Notes under the pieces: generated by a model
The model's input: only the letters and a program-made list of their open reading frames with translations
Told to the model about the DNA's origin: nothing
Database searches by the model: none
Virus record (IMG/VR): IMGVR_UViG_3300025769_000393
Span: 1 to 35,041 of that record
Direction: 5' to 3' (one strand)
Length of the DNA: 35,041 nt
DNA from: a virus
Part shown: positions 23,869 to 31,113 of the stretch, in pieces
Layout: the number at the start of each line of letters is the position of its first letter
How positions within the stretch are numbered: the first letter of the stretch is position 1
Position numbers and translations under genes: made by a program

Positions 23869-23898
23869 AAAAAAAGAGCAGCCTATTAAAGCTGCCCC
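23869..23898 (-). terminator. Rho-independent terminator before the virion gene block
   Basis: Minus-strand GGGCAGC (23897-23891) pairs with GCTGCTC (23882-23876) around an eight-base loop, with seven pairs including one G-U, and seven U residues follow. It separates the small accessory genes (ending at 23926) from the chaperone-like gene at 23837. Confidence 0.8.
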
Positions 23899-23925
23899 AA
23901 GTTAAACAAAAAAAACAAATGAAAC

Positions 23926-24288
23926 TTAGCCTTTTGGATGGTCGGCTAATAACCAATATTCTTTCTCACATTTTTCGGAGCAGAAACTTTTCATATATCG
24001 CTCGTCTATTCTTTCGTTGCAATTATCACAACAATAGTTTTCTTTATATGTGTCTATAATATGTTCTGCTATCTCTGACCAATTAACATCATTGATAAAT
24101 GCTAAGGCATAGCTTTCTGCTAAATCATTCTTTGACTCTAACATTTGTTCTACATATTCTTTTAGACATTGACCAAACTCATATTTACTTAAGTTGTCTA
24201 TATCCTCTGCCCAATTATCAGAATCTATATTGTCAAATATTTCTAAGTTTATTCTCCAAGTAGCGTAATTTGTCCAACCGTTATGCAT
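23926..24288 (-). CDS. DUF7249-like protein with a zinc-ribbon-type end
   Basis: The 120 residues open 'MHNGWTNYATWRINLEIFD', the signature of a small family (DUF7249-like) found in phages and plasmids. The middle is helical. The end carries CCDNC and CSEKC (about residues 86-110), so four Cys residues in two CxxC/CxxxC pairs could bind zinc. The role is unknown. It sits after the terminase genes and just before a terminator, which suggests an accessory or anti-host function. Confidence 0.7.
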   Translation of the reverse strand: MHNGWTNYATWRINLEIFDNIDSDNWAEDIDNLSKYEFGQCLKEYVEQMLESKNDLAESYALAFINDVNWSEIAEHIIDTYKENYCCDNCNERIDERYMKSFCSEKCEKEYWLLADHPKG

Positions 24289-24571
24289 TTTTCCAGGCTT
24301 TAGAGTTTCTAAATAATTCTACTTTTCTTTCGTGGCTACCTAATACCTTACCACATAATCTAATAGCTTCAGTATAATACCTGCTACCTTTCTTAATAGT
24401 CTTAACCTTGCCCATTGCATTGGTAAGTTGAAAACTATCCTCAGCAATATAATACTGTCTGCTGTCATAACCAAAGCTAGTAGGCTCTTGGTCTGTCTTG
24501 ATGCTGCCGATATACTTACCATCGACATAATACTCTAGTGAGTAACCTAAATGTTCAAATACTTGTGTCAT
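24281..24571 (-). CDS. Hypothetical protein, 96 residues
   Basis: I prefer the ATG at 24571 (MTQVFEHLGYSLEYYVDGKY) to the one at 24628, which would add a hydrophobic tail overlapping the small membrane gene. The chain has a beta part ('DSRQYYIAEDSFQLTNAMGK') and a basic helix ('RYYTEAIRLCGKVLGSHERK'). It overlaps the next gene by 8 bases. No family is recognised. Confidence 0.6.
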   Translation of the reverse strand: MTQVFEHLGYSLEYYVDGKYIGSIKTDQEPTSFGYDSRQYYIAEDSFQLTNAMGKVKTIKKGSRYYTEAIRLCGKVLGSHERKVELFRNSKAWKNA

Positions 24572-24596
24572 AATTTCTATTCTTTGTTTCTTAAAT

Positions 24597-24743
24597 TTAT
24601 AAAAAAATATTGAAGAAGGCAAATACATAAAGCCAAATATATATATTAGCTACCATACCTATGCCTAATAAAATGGATTGCAACCATCTTTTCGGTGTCA
24701 TAAACTCCCACCAATCTTTTAATATTTCAAAATCTGTTTTCAT
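24597..24743 (-). CDS. Small membrane protein, 48 residues
   Basis: The ATG at 24743 opens a frame that ends with TAA at 24597-24599. It starts 'MKTDFEILKDWWEFMTPKRW', continues into a single hydrophobic helix of about 25 residues, and ends in 'FFNIFL'. Two Trp pairs stand near the membrane face. It follows a promoter-like element at 24766-24795. It may be a superinfection-exclusion or envelope-targeted peptide. That is inference from topology only. Confidence 0.6.
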   Translation of the reverse strand: MKTDFEILKDWWEFMTPKRWLQSILLGIGMVANIYIWLYVFAFFNIFL

Positions 24744-24765
24744 AATATTGCTTTAAAATTATACT

Positions 24766-24795
24766 TAAAGATAAGACCTTTTTCTGAGTTATCAA
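24766..24795 (-). promoter_or_regulatory. Candidate promoter after the terminase gene
   Basis: Minus-strand TTG (24795-24793), a 19-base spacer, then TATCTTTA (24773-24766), 22 bases before the ATG at 24743. The boxes and the spacer length equal those at 1815-1844. The region 24744-24813 is one of the few intergenic stretches in this part of the genome. Confidence 0.55.
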
Positions 24796-24813
24796 AATAT
24801 TTTAATAACTATT

Positions 24814-25980
24814 TTATCTTATAACGTATTTACCAAAGTTAGGTTTGCTTAAAATACTATAAGTTCCATAGCGTAAAGCATCAATCAAGTGATTGTGTCT
24901 GTCTATTGGTTTATTTATTGTCTTACCACTTCTGTCCTCATCCCACTTATAGTTTCTAAACTCTTGTATGGCATTGTTGCTGTCTTGTGTTAAGTGTATT
25001 TTGTATCGCTTTAATAAGTCTATACCTGCATTAATACTATCTCTACCTTTTATACTAGGTCTAATATTCCAACCCATCCTTCTTAGTTCGTCTATTAAAC
25101 GCACTTCGGCTGAGTCTGCCCATATCATTTCCCTATCTATATTTAAGCTACTAAGAAATTTATTTATATCAGTAGTGGTCATCATAGTGCGATACAGAAA
25201 CTCTTTAGCATAAAGATTATAACCATCTATCCAAATACCTATTAAGGTTGTAGGGTCATTAGTATATCCAAAGTCCATACCATAAGAAAGAAACTTAGCT
25301 GTTTCAGGTATGTAATTAACTTCAACGTATCTGAATATAGTCGACTTGCTTACCCCTTTAATACCTAAGCCATATATCTGCCAATACTGTTCGTCTGTTT
25401 CTCTTAGCCTTTGAATCTCCTGCTTGATGCTATCTCCTAAGAATGGATTGTCTAAATAGGTAGTTATAAAAAAATCACAGTCCTCTCTAGGTATTACCTT
25501 GTCATAAATCCAATGGTATTCATCTGAGGGATTGTAATCTATTATTACCTTTTCCTTTGTTCTAAATAAAAGCTGTTGCCAATCTTCCCAAAATAATTCA
25601 TTAGCCTCATTAATAAATAGTAAGTCTCTTTTTCTACCTCTTACCTTTTGTGGTTGGTCTAAAGAAATAAATTCCACTAGGTTACCATATAAAACGTACT
25701 CACTACTAGACTTATTGTGTGACTCTTCACTATACATTTGATACTGCTGTAATATCTGTATAAAATCTCGCATCACAGAGGCTCTAAGTGAGGGAAAAGT
25801 TTTGCGACATATAGTTATAGTCTTGCCTCTATTCTCAGGGCAGTAATAAAATATAATCCAAATAAGTATGTTATATGTTTTGCCCGAGCGTGTACCACCT
25901 TGCTCTACTATTATTTTTTTGTCAGAGTTTAGTAGATGCTTACATACAACATTTGTATCAATCGTGGATTGTTTCACCAC
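24814..25980 (-). CDS. terL: Terminase large subunit
   Basis: This 388-residue motor packages DNA and cuts the concatemer. Walker A is GGTRSGKT at 28-35 and the Walker B/catalytic Glu is in LLFINEAN (Glu125). The RNase H-like nuclease shows Asp236 in 'YGMDFGYTNDP', Asp289 in 'IWADSAE' and Asp367 in 'HLIDALRYG'. It is at the short end for the family. The start is GTG, inside the small terminase gene (23-base overlap). The phage-encoded base modification genes run straight into this pair. Confidence 0.93.
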   Translation of the reverse strand: MVKQSTIDTNVVCKHLLNSDKKIIVEQGGTRSGKTYNILIWIIFYYCPENRGKTITICRKTFPSLRASVMRDFIQILQQYQMYSEESHNKSSSEYVLYGNLVEFISLDQPQKVRGRKRDLLFINEANELFWEDWQQLLFRTKEKVIIDYNPSDEYHWIYDKVIPREDCDFFITTYLDNPFLGDSIKQEIQRLRETDEQYWQIYGLGIKGVSKSTIFRYVEVNYIPETAKFLSYGMDFGYTNDPTTLIGIWIDGYNLYAKEFLYRTMMTTTDINKFLSSLNIDREMIWADSAEVRLIDELRRMGWNIRPSIKGRDSINAGIDLLKRYKIHLTQDSNNAIQEFRNYKWDEDRSGKTINKPIDRHNHLIDALRYGTYSILSKPNFGKYVIR

Positions 25981-26314
25981 TTTCTATAATATTGATTCTA
26001 ATATCGTTAGGCAGACCCTCAGCACCTGTTATTTCTTGTCGTTCTACATAGCCTCTCCTTTTGCCTTTAGTCTTTAAATAAAATATAGTTGCAGCAGTAT
26101 TGCCTCCTTTAATTTGTTGATGCAGTTGACTCTCAGCAAAATCAAGAGCAATGTCTTGTATTGAATCTACCTCAGCTTTAAACTCAGGGTCTTTTAACCA
26201 CTCATAAAATTGTGTCCTACCTATACCAACTTGCTTACAAGCTGTGGTAACTACCCCTAAGGATTTTTCTAAGGCTTCTATTACTGCCTTTTTATGTTGT
26301 TCGGTTTTGTTCAT
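25958..26314 (-). CDS. terS: Terminase small subunit
   Basis: The 118-residue DNA-binding partner recognises the packaging site. A helix-turn-helix is visible in 'GVVTTACKQVGIGRTQFYEW' (about 20-39), followed by a helical oligomerisation part and the 'TKGKRRGYVERQEITGAEG' tail typical of small terminases. It starts by ATGA overlap with the folE fusion and ends inside terL. Confidence 0.82.
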   Translation of the reverse strand: MNKTEQHKKAVIEALEKSLGVVTTACKQVGIGRTQFYEWLKDPEFKAEVDSIQDIALDFAESQLHQQIKGGNTAATIFYLKTKGKRRGYVERQEITGAEGLPNDIRINIIESGETIHD

Positions 26315-27159
26315 TTCTTAATTGAGTTAAAAAATTCTAATCTAGCTTCATTACTATCTTTGAACGCTCCTATTAGTTTAGTAGTTGTTGTCCAAGTGTC
26401 GTGCTTTTTTACTCCTCTCATTTCCATACACATATGTTTAGCAGATAATGATACTGCTACTCCTTTGGCTTCTAATTTGTCTTGCAAAAATTCAGCTACC
26501 TGTGTAGTTATTCTTTCTTGGTTCTGTAACCTATGAGCAAACAAATCTAATGTTCTAGCTAATTTACTTAGTCCTACTATCTTATCTTTTGGTATGTAAG
26601 CTATATGACCATAACCAAAAAAAGGTGCTATGTGGTGTTCGCATAATGAGTAAAAAGGTATATTAGTTTGAACTATCATTTCATCATATCCCTCACTACT
26701 AAATGTGGTAAAGTTCCAATCAGGTATAGTTAAAAACTGTTTAAAAAACTTAACATATCTCTTAGGTGTTTCTTGTAGTCCTTCTCTAGTGACATCCTCT
26801 CCAAAGTATTGCAATAGCCTTGTGACATTATCTTCTACATTACCATTATGATTCTCCCAAGGAAATACTATCCACTCTCCTTTATACTCTTGTCTTTTAT
26901 CTATTAATGCTGCAAATGGTTTATTGTATTTTTTGTATTGTTTTAGTGTCGCTCCACTATCAATTAAATCATCTACTATTACATCAGCTTGTTCTATTGT
27001 GTCTACTGCATTACCTAACATACCTGCTATTATTTGTCCACCTCTAGGTACACCATAGTATTTTGTGTTAGGCTCGTAAGCAGATTTTAGATAACTGAGT
27101 CTGTTATATATTTCTTTCCAACTTATATTAGTTTTTAAACTCCTGTTTTCTTGTTCCAT
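26311..27159 (-). CDS. folE: Phosphoribosyltransferase fused to GTP cyclohydrolase I (FolE)
   Basis: FolE turns GTP into dihydroneopterin triphosphate, the first step to 7-deazaguanine bases. Residues about 105-282 hold the FolE core: 'PFYSLCEHHIAPFFGYGHIA' with Cys173 and His176, and Cys244 in 'KHMCMEMRG' as zinc ligands. Residues about 1-100 are a second domain with VPRGG (37-41) and the PRPP loop VIVDDLIDSGATL (60-72), a type I phosphoribosyltransferase. Free FolE is usually near 200 residues, so this is a true extension. The transferase could salvage guanine. It overlaps queE by 25 bases and terS by 4. Confidence 0.9.
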   Translation of the reverse strand: MEQENRSLKTNISWKEIYNRLSYLKSAYEPNTKYYGVPRGGQIIAGMLGNAVDTIEQADVIVDDLIDSGATLKQYKKYNKPFAALIDKRQEYKGEWIVFPWENHNGNVEDNVTRLLQYFGEDVTREGLQETPKRYVKFFKQFLTIPDWNFTTFSSEGYDEMIVQTNIPFYSLCEHHIAPFFGYGHIAYIPKDKIVGLSKLARTLDLFAHRLQNQERITTQVAEFLQDKLEAKGVAVSLSAKHMCMEMRGVKKHDTWTTTTKLIGAFKDSNEARLEFFNSIKK

Positions 27160-27863
27160 ATTTCTATATGTAATCTAGTTGTAAAATTTAAATGATTCTT
27201 CTTTGCTAGTTCTACAACTGTCTCTTTGTTTTCATTAAGCAGTTCTTGATTCTCACCTGCAGGCATTAAATATACTTTTTTCTTATCTACTAAGAATAAG
27301 TAATCGTCTTTTATTTCTTGCCATTCCTTTTCAGAGTTGACTACAAACTTAAAAATAGTGTTATGCTTGTTTAGTTCTTTTATTACATCAGGTTTGTATG
27401 TTATGCTTTTGTCGTTTCCGCTGTTAGTTAGTTTCGGACTACAATTCCAAAGACCGATATTATTTAATAAAAAATCACTAGGCATTATTGTGCCATTTGT
27501 TTCTACTTCAAAAAACGCATCTACATTTAAACTAAACTTTACATACTTAATAAATTCCTCTAATGCCGGTTGTTGCATTGTAGGCTCTCCACCTGTTAAA
27601 ATAATATGTGCGCCATTTTTTATAGCTTCTATACATTCCTCATCTAAAACATCCTGCATCTCTTTGCTCTGTGCTTTCATCCACACCTCAACTGTATCAC
27701 ATCTCCACTCAGCATCATTGTGTAACTCTCCATCAAATTGAGTACCCATTCCTCCACACATTAAATTACAGCCTCCTAGTCTAACAAATACACTTGGCAC
27801 TCCTACTGTTTTGCCTTCCCCTTGTATGGAGTAGAACACTTCGCTAATTGCTAACTTCTTCAT
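27135..27863 (-). CDS. queE: 7-carboxy-7-deazaguanine synthase (QueE)
   Basis: This radical SAM enzyme rearranges carboxytetrahydropterin to 7-carboxy-7-deazaguanine. The 242-residue protein opens 'ISEVFYSIQGEGKTVGVPSV', the standard QueE start, and has the iron-sulfur cysteines at 32, 36 and 55 (CNLMC, then WRCDT). The gap between the second and third Cys is much longer than in the usual CX3CX2C, a variant seen in some QueE. 'HIILTGGEPTMQ' (about 90-101) binds SAM. It lies between queD and folE, with overlaps of 20 and 25 bases. Confidence 0.92.
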   Translation of the reverse strand: MKKLAISEVFYSIQGEGKTVGVPSVFVRLGGCNLMCGGMGTQFDGELHNDAEWRCDTVEVWMKAQSKEMQDVLDEECIEAIKNGAHIILTGGEPTMQQPALEEFIKYVKFSLNVDAFFEVETNGTIMPSDFLLNNIGLWNCSPKLTNSGNDKSITYKPDVIKELNKHNTIFKFVVNSEKEWQEIKDDYLFLVDKKKVYLMPAGENQELLNENKETVVELAKKNHLNFTTRLHIEIWNKKTGV

Positions 27864-28251
27864 ATATAATTGTGCTTGATTTTGTTTCGGCTAATTCTAT
27901 TCTAGTTATAGGTAATTTGCCTTCGTTTTTTATTCTATTGAATATCCATATAGCCATATTCTCTGCACTTGTTTCAAATGGTACAGATATAAATGGCTCG
28001 TCTGCTAATCTAAATACATCTACTAATGGGTCTTCTTCAAATAAAATAAAGTAGTGGTCATATTTTTTTATAATAGGTTCGGCTATATTATCTATATCTG
28101 AAAACAACATAGTGACACCATCTTTCATTTCGGTAAACTTAAACTCACATACTACATCATAGGTGTGTCCGTGTAACCTGCCACATTTTTCTCCTGCATT
28201 TTTATTTCTATGCCCTGCGTAAAAGTGATATTTTTTTCTGATTTTAATCAT
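27844..28251 (-). CDS. queD: 6-carboxytetrahydropterin synthase (QueD)
   Basis: QueD converts dihydroneopterin triphosphate to 6-carboxytetrahydropterin. The T-fold protein has 135 residues. The zinc ligands His14, His27 and His29 lie in 'YHFYAGHRN' and 'LHGHTYDV', and Cys23 in 'EKCGRLHGH' is the catalytic nucleophile. 'KYDHYFILFEED' and 'ELAETKSSTIIYEE' match further active-site strands. It overlaps the glycosyltransferase gene by 8 bases. Confidence 0.92.
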   Translation of the reverse strand: MIKIRKKYHFYAGHRNKNAGEKCGRLHGHTYDVVCEFKFTEMKDGVTMLFSDIDNIAEPIIKKYDHYFILFEEDPLVDVFRLADEPFISVPFETSAENMAIWIFNRIKNEGKLPITRIELAETKSSTIIYEEVSN

Positions 28252-29395
28252 TTATAATCCTTTTAATATATTCATACTCGTGCCAAATATTTAATTCAGC
28301 ACCATCATAATCATTACTAACTATGTGTGCTTCTAATCTTCTACCCCAATCTGATAATATAGCTAGTTCTACTTTATTTTTATCATTTTTATCTTTTGAT
28401 TTATTTAAAGCCTTAACTGCAGAATCAATGCTAAATGGTGTGTATTTATTTTTTAAATGATACATTTCTTCAAAACTTCTAAAGTTAGGATAAACTAAAT
28501 TACATCTAAACGCATCTGCTTCTAATGCTGTCCAACTAACATAGTCTTGTAGAGAACAATTAAATTGTATTTTTGCCTCACTCAATTCGTAGTAATATTC
28601 TTGTTTAGTTAAATTTTTCTTTAGAACAAATCTTTTGTTTTGTTTGGCATAATTTTCTAAATCTTCTACTACTCCTTTTACACTACTTCTAAAATTTGTT
28701 CCACTTGTTGTTAATATAAAATTCCAATCTTGATTTTGTTTTAGAAACTTTTTTGCAACCTCAAGTAAGAAGTAAGGATTTTTTTCCTTATCTAATCTGC
28801 TAGTATATATAACGTTGTTTTTTTTAATTCTAATATCAGGAGCAGTTTTAAGAACATCTTGTACGTCTAAAGGTAAACTAACAACGTGTATTGGTGCTTT
28901 AAATCCTGCTGCTCTTAGTTGCTCTTTATGTATGGTGCTACCAACAAATATACCTGTCATTCTATTATCAAGACCTAGTTCATAAAACCTCATCCAATCT
29001 TTCATCACATAGGTAAAATCATACTCATCTACTGACTGTGCGTGTAACATTGCATACACCTTTATATTTTTATAACCATAGGAATCTAAAGCATAAAAAA
29101 TAGAATCAATACCTGATGTCCAATAGTCTTGTAAAAAAATAACATCTCCATCTTTTACTTTTGATGTCCTAATTTTATCTAGGAAGTTATTGCATTGACT
29201 CAAACTATATTGCCCTCTACCTACTGCATCTAACACAGCACCTACCCTAATTTCTTTTCCTGTTTGAAGTTCTCCCTTGACAGGTATAAAATTAACATCA
29301 TACTTTTCAAATGCTTTTGGCATCCAAATATTAGATAATTGATAAGTGTATCTTTCTTTTAGTGGCTCTAAGCCAAAATACCATATGTTTTTCAT
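28244..29395 (-). CDS. GT-B glycosyltransferase in the deazaguanine operon
   Basis: The 383-residue protein fits GT-B glycosyltransferases (GT4/GT1-like). The C-terminal lobe starts at 'VIYTSRLDKEKNPYFLLEVA' (about 195-214) with the nucleotide-sugar binding strand and helix, and ends with 'SWTALEADAF' (about 287-296), close to the donor-binding EX7E region. The N-terminal lobe opens 'MKNIWYFGLEPLKERYTYQL'. The gene is locked between the dpdA-side genes and queD by 4- and 8-base overlaps, so it belongs to the modification operon. I infer a sugar transfer to the modified DNA base. A capsid glycosyltransferase is the alternative. Confidence 0.78.
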   Translation of the reverse strand: MKNIWYFGLEPLKERYTYQLSNIWMPKAFEKYDVNFIPVKGELQTGKEIRVGAVLDAVGRGQYSLSQCNNFLDKIRTSKVKDGDVIFLQDYWTSGIDSIFYALDSYGYKNIKVYAMLHAQSVDEYDFTYVMKDWMRFYELGLDNRMTGIFVGSTIHKEQLRAAGFKAPIHVVSLPLDVQDVLKTAPDIRIKKNNVIYTSRLDKEKNPYFLLEVAKKFLKQNQDWNFILTTSGTNFRSSVKGVVEDLENYAKQNKRFVLKKNLTKQEYYYELSEAKIQFNCSLQDYVSWTALEADAFRCNLVYPNFRSFEEMYHLKNKYTPFSIDSAVKALNKSKDKNDKNKVELAILSDWGRRLEAHIVSNDYDGAELNIWHEYEYIKRIIND

Positions 29396-29736
29396 AATAC
29401 TATTGCTCCATTTTCGTTGTCTTCTAATACCTCAACTGAATAACAGTCAAACTCTTTGTATATTATTTTTGCTATTTGTTCGCAACTTAACAATTGGAAG
29501 TCTAGCAATTGCATTTCTAAATTCCAAAACCTTTTGTGTAAGTAGTTTATTATTTGTTTTTTAAACTTTATTATTTCTATATCTCTATCATCGTGGCTTA
29601 CCTCTTTTTTTACATTGATATAAAAGTTATGCCTGTGTAAGTTTAAAAGATATTCTACTTCTTTAATGTCACAATCTTTCCATTGATGCACACCTTCAGC
29701 TATAATATTAACTACTATTAGTGTTTTTGCTTCCAT
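29392..29736 (-). CDS. Unknown small protein of the deazaguanine operon
   Basis: The 114 residues open 'MEAKTLIVVNIIAEGVHQWK', then 'EVEYLLNLHRHNFYINVKKE', 'VSHDDRDIEIIKFKKQIINY'. The spaced His/Arg/Asp cluster and the E-I-I-K-F-K strand/helix look like a reduced T-fold of the QueD type, without the QueD Cys. It overlaps dpdA by 19 bases and the glycosyltransferase by 4. It is probably an operon partner: an accessory subunit or a further pterin/deazaguanine enzyme. No family name is claimed. Confidence 0.6.
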   Translation of the reverse strand: MEAKTLIVVNIIAEGVHQWKDCDIKEVEYLLNLHRHNFYINVKKEVSHDDRDIEIIKFKKQIINYLHKRFWNLEMQLLDFQLLSCEQIAKIIYKEFDCYSVEVLEDNENGAIVL

Positions 29737-30602
29737 TGATTATAATTTATGTTGTCTAAGTTATTATTTATATAAAGTAGCACATTTAATTGATGTGTAT
29801 TTGCTATTGCTAAAAATAAATTCAATCCTAACCTTTTAGCATATTGTTGATACTTTGTATATGCAACAGCGTTTAACATTGTTCCTATACTTCTTGCTCC
29901 CTTATGGTTGTCTAAATCACTAAAGTCCTTAGGCGTTACCTTTAGTTCTTCTAAGGCTTGTTTTAAACCTATTGGCATTTTCTTTTTTTTAGTTAAAATG
30001 TCTATGTATCTAACGGACTTAATTTTATCTTCAAACCAATTTAATATACCATACACCTCACTTGATTGCAACCAACTACTGCTGTCTACAGAATGTAAAG
30101 GCAATCTAAATATATCATTGTATTGTACAAATCCTAAAGCGTGTATATCTGCTTTGCTATTTTTGTACACATCTTGATACCTTTTTAACATCCAATCTCC
30201 TCTATTTGTAACACCACCTGCGACACATAAATGTTTTTGATTTTGTACTGCTTCATTAAGAAACTCCCAATCATTATCATACTCAGTAAAAACATACATA
30301 GGATTAAATCCTCTGTCTAACATTGTGTGATAATTTTGTCTTGTCTTTTGTTCGTTTTTAATAACATCAAGCATTACATATTTTTCTACCTTATGTGCGT
30401 TTGTTTCTAAATAAGTACAATAACTATCAAGGTTTAGCTTAGACACTTTTTTTGCATTGTATATAGTAAAAGCACCGCTATCAATCATTACATTGGCATT
30501 ACCCTTTACGCTTTCATTCATTACAGCATCATTGAACTTTGGTGCTTTACCTGTATAAGCGTAGCTAACTAATATGTTAAAGTGTGTGTTATTTGACTTC
30601 AC
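29718..30602 (-). CDS. dpdA: DpdA-like DNA-guanine transglycosylase
   Basis: DpdA enzymes, relatives of tRNA-guanine transglycosylases, exchange guanine in DNA for a 7-deazaguanine base. This 294-residue protein shows 'NVMIDSGAFTIYN' (Asp41), 'KYVMLDVIKN' (Asp79), 'LCVAGGVTNRG' and 'FRLPLHSVDSSSWL' (Asp173), with 'ARSIGTMLNAVAYTKY' later. The acid residues in these loops are the likely nucleophile and base. Size fits phage members. It shares 14 bases with the ParB gene. The downstream QueD, QueE and FolE genes make the assignment strong. Confidence 0.85.
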   Translation of the reverse strand: MKSNNTHFNILVSYAYTGKAPKFNDAVMNESVKGNANVMIDSGAFTIYNAKKVSKLNLDSYCTYLETNAHKVEKYVMLDVIKNEQKTRQNYHTMLDRGFNPMYVFTEYDNDWEFLNEAVQNQKHLCVAGGVTNRGDWMLKRYQDVYKNSKADIHALGFVQYNDIFRLPLHSVDSSSWLQSSEVYGILNWFEDKIKSVRYIDILTKKKKMPIGLKQALEELKVTPKDFSDLDNHKGARSIGTMLNAVAYTKYQQYAKRLGLNLFLAIANTHQLNVLLYINNNLDNINYNQWKQKH

Positions 30603-31113
30603 ATCCTTTAAAATTTTCTTCTAACCAAATAGTAATCTTTTCAGTTATCTCAGATTTTTTTTCTTTATTAGTCTCATCAAGAACTATAACAACTCTTTCA
30701 TTAGCATCATCTTTCTTTTCTGCCTCTTCAATATAATCTAAATTATCCCAATCAAACTTTACTCCATCTAATCCCCACTTTTCTAACAGTAAGTTGTCCC
30801 AATCATTTGCTAATATATCCCAATCCCATTCACCGAAGCCTACATTATCTTTAATGATAAATTCTTGCTTCTGCTGTTCTGTCCAACCTTTTGCTATTAA
30901 TATATCTACTTCTTTTAATCCTGCTTCTTGACAAGCCTTAAGCCTCATATTACCTCCAAGCACTATCATATCTTCATCTACTACAATAGGTCTTTTCTCT
31001 AACATTTCAGGAAACTCCTTTATGCTGTCAACTAGTTTTTTAAACTTATAGTCCTTTATTAACCTAGGATTATTTTGATTAGGTTTTATTTCATTTATTT
31101 TAACTTTCATCAT
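30589..31113 (-). CDS. ParB-domain protein
   Basis: The 174-residue protein has the ParB/sulfiredoxin nucleotide-binding fold in the first 100 residues: 'VKINEIKPNQNNPRLIKDY' and 'MIVLGGNMRLKACQEAG', which equals the conserved GG-x-R-x-x-A box. 'EQQKQEFIIKDNVGFGEWDW' follows, and the C-terminal third is charged. Phage proteins of this kind often go with DNA modification enzymes. Here the gene is coupled to dpdA by a 14-base overlap. It lacks the helix-turn-helix of chromosomal ParB, so plasmid-type partition is unlikely. Confidence 0.8.
   Translation of the reverse strand: MMKVKINEIKPNQNNPRLIKDYKFKKLVDSIKEFPEMLEKRPIVVDEDMIVLGGNMRLKACQEAGLKEVDILIAKGWTEQQKQEFIIKDNVGFGEWDWDILANDWDNLLLEKWGLDGVKFDWDNLDYIEEAEKKDDANERVVIVLDETNKEKKSEITEKITIWLEENFKGCEVK

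Noticed and set aside
23842-24835. Shared string around TATAACGTATTTA at 23842 and 24824 as a repeat element
   Set aside because: One copy lies within the terminase C-terminal codons and the match is short and A+T rich, so chance is enough.
30589-31113. ParB gene as part of a plasmid-type partition system
   Set aside because: No ParA-like ATPase is present and the protein lacks the central helix-turn-helix. It is bound to the dpdA operon instead.
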